From: Pseudoxanthomonas mexicana
GTDB taxonomy: Bacteria; Pseudomonadota; Gammaproteobacteria; Xanthomonadales; Xanthomonadaceae
NCBI RefSeq assembly: GCF_010093385.1
Contig: NZ_PDWV01000020.1
Location: 1-64,000, forward strand
DNA length: 64,000 nucleotides
Direction: 5' to 3'
Shown here: piece after piece, positions 38,186 through 48,397 of the stretch
How the letters are laid out: every line of letters starts with the position of its first letter
How positions within the stretch are numbered: position 1 is the stretch's first letter
Translations under genes and position numbers: made by a program
The notes under the pieces: generated by a model
Database searches by the model: none
The model's input: the letters and a program-made list of their open reading frames with translations, nothing else
What the model was told of the DNA's origin: nothing

Positions 38186-39414
38186 AAACGGAACGCACCG
38201 ACATCCTGATCATCGGCGCCGGCCCCGCCGGTTCCGTGGCCGCGGCGATGCTGCGCCAGCAGGGCCGGAAGGTCCTGATCGTCGAGCGCGAGCAGTTTCC
38301 GCGCTTCTCCATCGGCGAAAGCCTGCTGCCGCAGAGCATGGAATACATCCAGGCGGCTGGCCTGCTGCAGGACGTGGTGGAAGCCGGCTTCCAATACAAG
38401 AACGGTGCCGCGTTCGTGCGCGGCGAACGCACCACCGAATTCGATTTCCGCGACAAGTTCTCGCCGGGCTGGGGCACCACCTACCAGGTGCAGCGCGCCG
38501 ATTTCGACCACGTGCTGGCCAAGGGTGCCGAGCGCATGGGCGCGGACGTGCGTTATCGCCATGAAGTGCTTTCCGCCGAACCGGGCGAGACGCCGCGCGT
38601 CACCGTGCGTTCGCCGGAAGGCGAGGAGTACGCCATCGAAGCGGACTTCATGCTGGACGCCAGTGGCTTCGGGCGCCTGCTGCCGCGCCTGCTGAAGCTG
38701 GAGTCGCCCTCGAACTTCCCGGTGCGCGGCGCCATCTTCACCCACGTGCGCGACCACATTCCGCACGATGCGGGCTTCGACCGCAACAAGATCCTGATCA
38801 CCACGCATCCGGAGCACGTGGACGTGTGGTACTGGACCATTCCGTTCTCCAACGGCTGCTGCTCGCTGGGCGTGGTCGCGGAAACGGCATTCCTCGACCG
38901 TTACCAGGGCACCGAACTGGAGCGCCTGCAGGCCATCGTCGGCGAAGACCCCAATCTCACCCGCCTGCTGAAGAATGCGGAGTGGGCCGTGCTGCCGGTG
39001 CGGCAGATTACCGGCTATTCGGCGAACGTGTCCTCGCTGTGGGGGCCGGGCTATGCGCTGCTCGGCAATGCGGGCGAGTTCCTCGATCCCGTGTTCTCCT
39101 CCGGCGTCACCATCGCGTTCAAGTCGGCGCAGCTGGCCAGCGAATGCCTGCGCCGCCGCTACGCCGGCCAGGCGGTGGACTGGGAAGCCGACTTCGCGGC
39201 GCCCCTGCGCGGCGGCGTGCAGACGTTCCGCCGGTTCGTGGAATCGTGGTACGCCGGCGGCTTCCAGCGGATCATCTTCCATCCGGATCCGCAGCCGGAC
39301 ATCCGCCGCATGATCTGTTCCATCCTCGCCGGCTACGCGTGGGACAGGAAGAATCCCTACGTCGCCGACACGCAGCGTCGCCTGCAGGTGCTGGAGCAGC
39401 TGTGCACCGGCTGA
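38182..39414 (+). CDS. FAD-dependent halogenase-like monooxygenase
   Basis: 410 residues; Rossmann FAD motif IIGAGPAGSVAAAMLRQQG, then FPRFSIGESLLPQSMEYI, which is typical of flavin halogenases and their relatives. VWYWTIPF contains WxWxIP, a hallmark that separates halogenases from plain hydroxylases. The usual catalytic lysine position is not clear to me. Xanthomonadins are brominated aryl polyenes, so a halogenase fits the location, but hydroxylation is also possible. Confidence 0.82.
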   Translation: MKTERTDILIIGAGPAGSVAAAMLRQQGRKVLIVEREQFPRFSIGESLLPQSMEYIQAAGLLQDVVEAGFQYKNGAAFVRGERTTEFDFRDKFSPGWGTTYQVQRADFDHVLAKGAERMGADVRYRHEVLSAEPGETPRVTVRSPEGEEYAIEADFMLDASGFGRLLPRLLKLESPSNFPVRGAIFTHVRDHIPHDAGFDRNKILITTHPEHVDVWYWTIPFSNGCCSLGVVAETAFLDRYQGTELERLQAIVGEDPNLTRLLKNAEWAVLPVRQITGYSANVSSLWGPGYALLGNAGEFLDPVFSSGVTIAFKSAQLASECLRRRYAGQAVDWEADFAAPLRGGVQTFRRFVESWYAGGFQRIIFHPDPQPDIRRMICSILAGYAWDRKNPYVADTQRRLQVLEQLCTG

Positions 39415-39950
39415 TCGCGCTGCTGCTGTCCAGCCTGCTGCTGGCCGCGTGCGCAACGCGCCCCGTCGCGCCCGCGGTTCAACTGCCTGCGTTGCGGCTG
39501 GCGCCGGCCGCGCTGGGCCATGAACTGGCCGTGCAACAGCGGCTGGTGTTCCGCTTTGGTACGCAGGTACGCGAACTGGACGCGCTGCTCGAAGTCGACG
39601 CATCCGAGGTGCGCCTGGCGGTGCAGGCCATGGGCCGCACCGGCGTGCGCCTGCAGTGGGACGGCCAGAGTCTGATGGAGCAGCGTGCCGCTTGGCTGCC
39701 GGACGCCGTGCGCAGCGAGCGCGTGCTCGACGATGTGCAGTTCAGCCTGTGGCCCGCGGACGCCGTGCGTGCCGTGTTGCCTGCCGGATGGGAGCTGCAC
39801 GAGGCGGGCGACGTGCGCGAGCTGCGGCGGGATGGTCGTGCGTGGCTGGTGCGCGAACGCACAAGTGCGACCACGTTGCAGGTCCGCAACCGCACCGATG
39901 GCTATGATCTGACCATCGAATCGGTGGCCGGTGGAGCGCCCAGTCCGTGA
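39402..39950 (+). CDS. DUF3261 lipoprotein (ApeN-like)
   Basis: 182 residues from the GTG at 39402. The signal LIALLLSSLLLAACATRP has a lipobox (LAAC), so it is an outer-membrane or periplasmic lipoprotein. DUF3261 proteins accompany the LolA-like member of aryl-polyene clusters and may act as a LolB-like acceptor. Overlaps the next gene by four bases. Confidence 0.85.
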   Translation: MHRLIALLLSSLLLAACATRPVAPAVQLPALRLAPAALGHELAVQQRLVFRFGTQVRELDALLEVDASEVRLAVQAMGRTGVRLQWDGQSLMEQRAAWLPDAVRSERVLDDVQFSLWPADAVRAVLPAGWELHEAGDVRELRRDGRAWLVRERTSATTLQVRNRTDGYDLTIESVAGGAPSP

Positions 39951-41137
39951 AAGGCGACGCCATCTTCCTGAACGATCTCGGCCTGGTGTGTGCGCTCGGC
40001 CATGGCACCGCGGCGGTACGCGAGGCGGTGTTCCGCGACGATGCCCCTGGCGGCGTGGCGATGAACGAGACGCTGCTGCCGGGTTACCGCCTGGCACTGG
40101 GCGCCGTATCCGGTCCGTTGCCGTCGCTGGACCATCACCCCGTGCCGTTGCACGGACGCAACAACGCGCTGCTGCGCGCAGCCTACCTGCAGATCCAGGG
40201 CCAGGTCCGGCAGGCCATCGAACGCTATGGTCCGTCGCGGGTGGCGGTGGTGGTGGGTACCAGCACCTCGGGCATCGGCGAGGCGGAGCAGGCGATGGCG
40301 ATGTGGCGCCGTCAGGGTCGCTGGCCGGAAGGCTTCCACTATGTACAGCAGGAGATCGGTGCGCCGTCGCGGTTCCTCGCCGCCGAATCCGGCGCGCGCG
40401 GCCCCGCCTGGACCATCTCCACCGCCTGCTCGTCCAGCGCCAAGGCGATGGCGTCGGCGGCGCGGCTGCTGCGCACCGGGCTGGTGGATGCGGTCATCAC
40501 CGGTGGCGCGGATTCGCTGTGCCAGTTCACCGTGCGCGGCTTCATGGCGCTCGAATCGGTCGCCAGCGAGCGCTGCAATCCGTTCTCGGCGCACCGCCAC
40601 GGCATCAACATCGGCGAGGGCGCCGCCCTGTTCCTGATGACGCGCGATCCGGGACCGGTGCGGCTGGCGGGCTGGGGTGAAACCTCCGATGCCCACCACG
40701 TGTCGGCACCGGAACCGGAAGGCCATGGCGCCATCGCCGCGATCGGCCACGCGCTGGCGCGGGCAGGCCTGACAGCGGCCAACATCGACTACGTGAACCT
40801 GCACGGCACCGCCACGCCGCAGAACGATGCGATGGAAAGCCGCGCGGTCAGCACGGCGCTCGGTACCGATGTGCCGGTGAGTTCCACCAAGCCGCTGACC
40901 GGCCACACGCTGGGTGCCGCGGGCGCGGTCGAGGCCGGCCTGTGCTGGCTGGCGATGGTCGACAATCCCGGCCACCGGCTGCCGCCGCACTGGTGGGATG
41001 GCGAGCCGGACCCGGCGTTGCCGGCGCTCGCCTTCGTGCCTCCCGGTGCCACCGCCGCACGGCCGCTGCGCCACGTGCTCAGCCAGTCGTTCGCGTTCGG
41101 CGGCAGCAATGCCGTGCTGGTGTTCGGGGAGGGGTGA
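39947..41137 (+). CDS. Beta-ketoacyl-ACP synthase (ApeO-like)
   Basis: 396 residues, thiolase fold. The active Cys is near 161 (WTISTACSSSAKAMA), followed by the histidines of NLHGTATPQNDAMES and PLTGHTLGAAGAVEA. It extends the polyene chain and in known systems works with the chain-length factor encoded at 27236. Overlaps the dehydratase gene by one base. Confidence 0.92.
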   Translation: MKGDAIFLNDLGLVCALGHGTAAVREAVFRDDAPGGVAMNETLLPGYRLALGAVSGPLPSLDHHPVPLHGRNNALLRAAYLQIQGQVRQAIERYGPSRVAVVVGTSTSGIGEAEQAMAMWRRQGRWPEGFHYVQQEIGAPSRFLAAESGARGPAWTISTACSSSAKAMASAARLLRTGLVDAVITGGADSLCQFTVRGFMALESVASERCNPFSAHRHGINIGEGAALFLMTRDPGPVRLAGWGETSDAHHVSAPEPEGHGAIAAIGHALARAGLTAANIDYVNLHGTATPQNDAMESRAVSTALGTDVPVSSTKPLTGHTLGAAGAVEAGLCWLAMVDNPGHRLPPHWWDGEPDPALPALAFVPPGATAARPLRHVLSQSFAFGGSNAVLVFGEG

Positions 41138-41592
41138 TGCACGATCTGTACGACATCGAACGGGTGGTGCCGCACCGCGGCACCCTGCGCCTGGTCGACC
41201 GGCTGGTGGCCTGGGACGAGGACAGCGTGGCGGTCGAGCTGCGCGTGCCTCACGAAGGACCGTTCAGTCATGCCGAAGGCGTTCCGGCCTGGGTGGGCGT
41301 GGAATACATGGCCCAGGCCATCGCCGCCTGGGCGGGATGCCGTGCGCGCAGCGCGGGGCGCGAGCCGTCGATCGGCTTCCTGCTGGGCACGCGCCGCTAC
41401 GAAAGCCGGGTGACGTGGTTCGTGGCGGGCGCATTACTTCGGGTGGAGGCGACGCGCGAGCTGCTGGGCGACAATGGGCTGGGAATGTTCCGTTGCCGCA
41501 TCCTGGAGGACGGCGACGAACTGGCAACCGCCAACGTGTCGGTGTTCGAACCGCCGGACGCCATGGCTTATCTGGAGAGCACGCCGCAATGA
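41137..41592 (+). CDS. 3-hydroxyacyl-ACP dehydratase, hotdog fold (ApeP-like)
   Basis: 151 residues. VPHRGTLRLVDRLVAW and VPAWVGVEYMAQAIAAWAG follow the FabZ-like hotdog pattern. ApeP forms a heterodimer with ApeI in a characterised system, and here the ApeI domain is fused to the ligase. ATGA overlap with the reductase gene. Confidence 0.87.
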   Translation: MHDLYDIERVVPHRGTLRLVDRLVAWDEDSVAVELRVPHEGPFSHAEGVPAWVGVEYMAQAIAAWAGCRARSAGREPSIGFLLGTRRYESRVTWFVAGALLRVEATRELLGDNGLGMFRCRILEDGDELATANVSVFEPPDAMAYLESTPQ

Positions 41593-42323
41593 GGGGAGAG
41601 ACAACGGTCCTGGTCACCGGGGGGAGCCGGGGCATCGGGCGCGCCATCGCGCTGGCGCTGGCGCAGGATGGCTTCGATCTGGTTGTGCATTGCCGCAGCC
41701 GCGTGGACGAGGCCGAAGCCGTCGCCGCGCAGGCGCGTGCGCTCGGGCGCGAAGCCCGCGTACTGGCCTTCGACGTGGCCGACCGTGCCGCCGCCGCGCA
41801 GGCGCTGGAAGCCGACGTGGCCCGACACGGCGCGTACCACGGGGTGGTCTGCAATGCGGGCATCGCGCGCGACACCGCGTTTCCGGCCATGAGCGGCGAG
41901 GACTGGGACGCCGTGCTGCACACCAACCTGGACGGGTTCTACAACGTCCTCAACCCGTTGATCATGCCGATGGTGCGCCGGCGCAAGCCCGGCCGCATCG
42001 TCACGCTGTCGTCGGTGTCGGGCCTGGTCGGTAATCGCGGGCAGGTCAACTACAGCGCGGCGAAGGCCGGCATCATCGGCGCCAGCAAAGCACTGGCGCT
42101 GGAACTGGCCAGTCGCGGGATCACCGTCAACTGCGTCGCGCCCGGCCTGATCGATACCGAAATGGTGAGCGGCGAGGTGGTCGACGAGGCCATGAAGATG
42201 ATTCCGATGAAGCGCGTGGGCAAACCGGAGGAGGTCGCGGCCGTGGTGTCGTTCCTGATGTCGCCGCAGGCGTCCTATGTCACCCGCCAGGTGATCTCGG
42301 TCAACGGAGGACTGGTCGGATGA
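41589..42323 (+). CDS. 3-oxoacyl-ACP reductase, SDR family (ApeQ-like)
   Basis: 244 residues: NADPH motif TGGSRGIGRAIALALAQDG, catalytic Ser in SSVSGLVGNRGQVNYSAAKAGI with YxxxK, C-terminus RQVISVNGGLVG. FabG-like enzyme dedicated to the polyene chain. Overlaps the next ketosynthase gene by ATGA. Confidence 0.92.
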   Translation: MRGETTVLVTGGSRGIGRAIALALAQDGFDLVVHCRSRVDEAEAVAAQARALGREARVLAFDVADRAAAAQALEADVARHGAYHGVVCNAGIARDTAFPAMSGEDWDAVLHTNLDGFYNVLNPLIMPMVRRRKPGRIVTLSSVSGLVGNRGQVNYSAAKAGIIGASKALALELASRGITVNCVAPGLIDTEMVSGEVVDEAMKMIPMKRVGKPEEVAAVVSFLMSPQASYVTRQVISVNGGLVG

Positions 42324-43561
42324 GCCGCATCGAGCGACGTGTGGCAGTCACCGGCGCGGGCGCGATCAGCCCGCTGGGGCACGACTGGGCCAGCGTGCAC
42401 CTGCGCCTGCGCGAGTGCCGCAATGCGGTACGGCACATGCAGGAGTGGGACCGGTACGAAGGCCTGAACACCCGCCTGGCGGCACCGGCCGAGCCCTTCG
42501 AACTGCCCGCGCACTACAACCGCAAGACAACGCGCAGCATGGGCCGGGTGGCCATCATGGCCGTGCGCGCCACCGAACTGGCGCTGGAACAGGCGGGCCT
42601 GCTGGGGCACCCGGTACTGAAAAGCGGGAAGGTAGGCGTGTCCTACGGCTCGTCGGCGGGCAGCCACGAGGCCATCGGCGACTTCGGCCGCATGCTCAAC
42701 GAGCACACCACCGAAGGCATCAATGCCACCACCTACCTGAAGATGATGAGCCACACCGCGCCGGTGAACATCGGCGTGTTCTTCGGCCTGACCGGACGCG
42801 TCTACACCACGTCCAGTGCCTGCACGTCGGGCAGCCAGGGCGTGGGCTCGGCCTTCGAGGCGATCCGCAGCGGCAAGCAGGTGGCGATGATCGCCGGCGG
42901 CGCCGAGCAGCTGGATGCGACGGCGGCGGCCGTGTTTGACACTCTGTTCGCCACCAGCGTGCGCAACCACGAACCGGACAGTACGCCGCGTCCGTTCGAC
43001 GCCCACCGCGACGGCCTGGTGCTGGGCGAGGGCGCCTGCACGCTGGTGCTGGAAGACCTGGAACATGCGCTCGCGCGCGGTGCGACCATCCTGGGCGAAA
43101 TCGTCGGCTACGGCACCAACAGCGACGGCCAGCACGTCACCCAGCCCAGCGCCGACACGATGGCGCAGGCGATGCGGCTGGCACTGGAAGACGCGGGCCT
43201 GCATCCCGATGCGATCGGCTACGTCAACGCGCACGGTACGGCGACCGACCACGGCGACATCGCCGAGACCACGGCCACCGCGTCGGTGTTCGGCCAGCGC
43301 ATGCCGATCAGTTCGCTGAAGAGCTACGTCGGCCACACGCTGGGCGCCTGCGGCGCCTACGAGTCCTGGATCACGCTGGAGATGATGCGCGAGGGCTGGT
43401 TCGCCCCCACGCTGAACCTGGAGGAGCGCGACCCGCGCTGCGCCGACCTGGACTACATCACCGGCGAAGGTCGCGAACTGCAGACCGACTACGTGATGAA
43501 CAACAACTTCGCCTTCGGCGGCATCAATACATCGATCATCTTCAAGCGCTGGAAAGATTGA
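42320..43561 (+). CDS. Beta-ketoacyl-ACP synthase (ApeR-like)
   Basis: 413 residues, FabF-like with the active Cys near 168 (TTSSACTSGSQGVG) and histidines in VNAHGTATDHGD and KSYVGHTLGACG. In the characterised pathway ApeR is a homodimeric ketosynthase and may start chain elongation on the aryl primer. Last gene of the overlapping operon. Confidence 0.9.
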   Translation: MSRIERRVAVTGAGAISPLGHDWASVHLRLRECRNAVRHMQEWDRYEGLNTRLAAPAEPFELPAHYNRKTTRSMGRVAIMAVRATELALEQAGLLGHPVLKSGKVGVSYGSSAGSHEAIGDFGRMLNEHTTEGINATTYLKMMSHTAPVNIGVFFGLTGRVYTTSSACTSGSQGVGSAFEAIRSGKQVAMIAGGAEQLDATAAAVFDTLFATSVRNHEPDSTPRPFDAHRDGLVLGEGACTLVLEDLEHALARGATILGEIVGYGTNSDGQHVTQPSADTMAQAMRLALEDAGLHPDAIGYVNAHGTATDHGDIAETTATASVFGQRMPISSLKSYVGHTLGACGAYESWITLEMMREGWFAPTLNLEERDPRCADLDYITGEGRELQTDYVMNNNFAFGGINTSIIFKRWKD

Positions 43562-43587
43562 ACACCCGCTATCCCAAGGAGCCCACC

Positions 43588-44025
43588 ATGAAACGAATTC
43601 TCGCCACGGCCGCGTTGGCCCTGCTCACCGTCCCGACCGCCTTCGCCGCCGACACGCGCCTGGAACTCCCGTTGCGTGAGCTGATCAACTCGCCGCAGGC
43701 CAGGGCCGCCGGCATCGATGGCAGCGTGCGCTTCTACCTTGCCGGAGAAAAGACACCTGCCGTGGCCGCCCGCATGGGCGAGGACGTCACCAATAAGAAG
43801 ACCAACGGCGTGGGCAAGTCGGACGTGGAGTCCTGCAACTGGGTGGCGCTGTCGGCGCTGAAGGCGCTGCAGGAAGGCGCCAAGGACCGCGGCGCGAATG
43901 CCGTGATCGACATCGTCAGCTACTTCAAGAAGAACGAGTTCCGCAGCGCCACCCACTACGAATGCTACGCAGGCAACATCATGAGCGGCGTAGCCTTCAA
44001 GGCGACCTACGCCAAGGTCAAGTAA
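43588..44025 (+). CDS. Secreted small protein, often misannotated as excinuclease ATPase subunit
   Basis: 145 residues with a signal peptide (ILATAALALLTVPTAFAADT). The mature part contains GVGKSDVESCNWVALSALKALQ, ANAVIDIVSYFKKNEF and a second Cys in HYECYAG. No enzyme motif. Homologues are commonly labelled 'excinuclease ATPase subunit' by chance; periplasmic location is more credible. It follows the pigment operon with its own AAGGA ribosome site. Function unknown. Confidence 0.75.
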   Translation: MKRILATAALALLTVPTAFAADTRLELPLRELINSPQARAAGIDGSVRFYLAGEKTPAVAARMGEDVTNKKTNGVGKSDVESCNWVALSALKALQEGAKDRGANAVIDIVSYFKKNEFRSATHYECYAGNIMSGVAFKATYAKVK

Positions 44026-44041
44026 GCGGCGCGCGCATCGA

Positions 44042-44069
44042 CATGCGGCCGCCCTCGGGCGGCCGCATG
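44042..44069. terminator. Bidirectional terminator between the pigment operon and copper ATPase
   Basis: Perfect 12-bp stem CATGCGGCCGCC/GGCGGCCGCATG around CTCG, lying between convergent stops. There is no strong T-run on either side, but stem strength and position support the call. Confidence 0.8.
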
Positions 44070-44073
44070 CGTG

Positions 44074-46457
<2,384 letters not shown>

Positions 46458-46461
<4 letters not shown>

Positions 46462-46853
46462 GCCTCACCTCCCAGTGCACCGACGATGGGGCACTGGTCC
46501 AGCGCACCGTGGCCGGGGCAGGCCTCCACCAGGGTGCGCAGACCGTCGCGCATGCGGGTCAGTTCCGCCAGGCGCCGCTCCACATCGGCCAGCTTGTCGG
46601 CCGCGGCGGCGCGGATGGCGGCCATGTCGCCGTCGCGTGCGCTGCTCAGTGCCAGCAGGTCGCGGATCTCGTCCAGGGTGAAACCCAGCACCTTGGCGCG
46701 GCGGATGAAGTTCAGTCGCAGCACGTCGTCGGCCTCGTAATGCCGGTAGCCGCTGGCGCTGCGAGTGGGCGGGGGCAGCAGACGCTGCTTTTCGTAGTAG
46801 CGCACGGTGTCGATGGGGATACCGGTGCGGCGGGACAATTGTCCGATGTTCAT
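46458..46853 (-). CDS. MerR-family heavy-metal-responsive regulator (CueR-like)
   Basis: 131 residues from MNIGQL at 46853. [30 protein letters not shown], a long dimerisation helix and the metal loop [13 protein letters not shown]. Only two cysteines (112 and 121) are present. The equivalent of the extra cysteine used by ZntR/CadR is absent, which fits a monovalent Cu/Ag sensor. It should activate its own promoter and the ATPase gene. Confidence 0.88.
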
Positions 46854-46877
46854 GCGGGGACTCCTTGAAGTACCTGC

Positions 46878-46909
46878 AGTCTGCACCCTGGAGTACGCTC
46901 CAGAGTCAA
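46878..46909 (-). promoter_or_regulatory. MerR-type promoter with operator dyad
   Basis: On the minus strand the -35 TTGACT (46904-46909) is 20 bp from a weak -10 CAGACT (46878-46883). The over-long spacer holds a 22-bp dyad (46885-46906) with arms ACTCTGGAG and CTCCAGGGT. This over-spaced layout is the mark of MerR-family control. The arm sequence resembles ZntR/PbrR-class operators more than the CueR consensus. Confidence 0.85.
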
Positions 46910-46943
46910 GGGGTCGGGCGGCGTCCGTGCCGCCCTTTCCGGA

Positions 46944-47471
46944 TCACGGCGAATGTTCCGCGTAGGGCGTGGTGCTGCCGTCGCGGTTCAATGCCAGCAC
47001 GGTGTAGGCAGGCGCATCGACGCCTTCCACCTCCATCCCCGGAGAACCGACCGGCATGCCGGGCAGGACCAGGCCGCGGATCGGCGGCTTCTCACGCAGC
47101 AGGCGGCGAATGTCGGCGGCCGGCACATGGCCTTCGATCACGTAGCCGTCCACTTCGGCGGTGTGGCAGGACGCGTGCTGGGGCAGGATGCCCAGCCGGT
47201 CCTTGACCGGGCTCATCGCGTCCTCCACGCGGTCTTCCACATCGAAACCTGCGGTGCGCAGGTGTTCGACCCACAGGTGGCAGCAGCCGCAGTAGGCATC
47301 GCGATGGACGGTGATCTTCGGCGCGGCAGGGGCCACCGTCTTGCCAGGCACAGGCGCCGCCATCGCGGCGCGTGCGCTTTCCACCGGTGCAGGCACCGCT
47401 TGCGAGCAGGCGGCGAGGGTGACGACGAGCAACGGCAGGAGCAGGCGGGGCAGGGCAATGAAAGGTTCCAT
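46944..47471 (-). CDS. DUF411 metal-binding lipoprotein (CopG-like)
   Basis: 175 residues with a lipoprotein signal (LPLLVVTLAACSQ). The DUF411 core has DAYCGCCHLWVEHL, HASCHTAEVDGY, VIEGHVPAADIRRLL and LPGMPVGSPGMEV. Cysteines and Met/His residues suit periplasmic copper handling or redox. It follows copB in the same operon. Confidence 0.88.
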   Translation of the reverse strand: MEPFIALPRLLLPLLVVTLAACSQAVPAPVESARAAMAAPVPGKTVAPAAPKITVHRDAYCGCCHLWVEHLRTAGFDVEDRVEDAMSPVKDRLGILPQHASCHTAEVDGYVIEGHVPAADIRRLLREKPPIRGLVLPGMPVGSPGMEVEGVDAPAYTVLALNRDGSTTPYAEHSP

Positions 47472-47482
47472 GGTGTCCTCCG

Positions 47483-48397
47483 TCAGAACCAGATGCGGAC
47501 GCCCGCGACGACGCGGGTGTCGCGCGTGGGTTCGCCTTCAGCGCGGCGCAGATCGGCGGTATCGCCGAGCGCGCGTTCGTGCACCATGCCAACGTACGGC
47601 GCGAAACGGCGCGTCACCTCGTAGCGCAGGCGCAGGCCCGTTTCGATGCCGGTGAATCCGCGCGCGGTACCGTACTCCGGGTCGTCTTTCGCGGCGAGGT
47701 CCACTTCGACCAGCGGCTGCAGGATCAGGCGGTTGGTGATGCGCAGCGTGTACTCGGCCTCGACGTTGGCGGCGACCTGTCCCCCTTCACCGACGTAGGC
47801 GGTCGCCGAGACTTCGAAACGGTACGGCGCCATGCCCTGCACGCCGAACGCGGCCCAGCTGCGTGCGTCGCCGGGCTTGAAGTCGTGCTTCACGCCGGCC
47901 ACCACATCCCACCAGGGCGACACGCTGTGTCCATACAACGCTTCCAGGTCGGCGCTTTCGGTGTGGCCGCCGACGCGCTCGCCTTCGCTGCGCAGCCACA
48001 GGCGGTCGGTATCGGTGCCGAACCACGCCACGCCTTCCCAGGCCTGGCCGGTGCCTTCGTCGGCGTCCCAGGCTTCGAGCCGGTTGAAGGTCACCTTGTG
48101 GTTGAACGCGGGTGCGTGCTGCATGGCGTGGTGGTCGATGTCAGGAAACGCGGCTGCCAGGTCCTCCGCGGTGACGGCGGGGATCGGGTCGCGCGGCGCC
48201 GCGGATGCTGCCACGGGCGTGGCTTTGGGCATGGCGCCGTGGTCATGATGCGCGTGCTCTTCAGGCGTGGAGGTGGGCTGTGCCTGCGTCGCATGCTGCC
48301 CATGGTCGGGATGCTGCGCGATGGCGGGCGCAGCGGCGCCGAGCATGGCGGCAAGGACCGGAGCGAGGCGGAGCGGGACGGGGGAGAAGATGTTCAT
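47483..48397 (-). CDS. copB: Copper resistance outer-membrane protein CopB
   Basis: 304 residues from ATG 48397. Signal peptide (PVLAAMLGAAAPAIAQ), a short His/Met-rich linker (HPDHGQHATQ, EEHAHHDHGAMPK), then a beta-barrel domain ending in RDTRVVAGVRIWF. The start overlaps the copA stop (ATGA-type), so copA and copB are coupled. Confidence 0.93.
   Translation of the reverse strand: MNIFSPVPLRLAPVLAAMLGAAAPAIAQHPDHGQHATQAQPTSTPEEHAHHDHGAMPKATPVAASAAPRDPIPAVTAEDLAAAFPDIDHHAMQHAPAFNHKVTFNRLEAWDADEGTGQAWEGVAWFGTDTDRLWLRSEGERVGGHTESADLEALYGHSVSPWWDVVAGVKHDFKPGDARSWAAFGVQGMAPYRFEVSATAYVGEGGQVAANVEAEYTLRITNRLILQPLVEVDLAAKDDPEYGTARGFTGIETGLRLRYEVTRRFAPYVGMVHERALGDTADLRRAEGEPTRDTRVVAGVRIWF

Noticed and set aside
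43588-44025. Annotation as an excinuclease ATPase subunit
   Set aside because: It has a signal peptide, is only 145 residues long and has no UvrA motifs; the label is a known propagated error.
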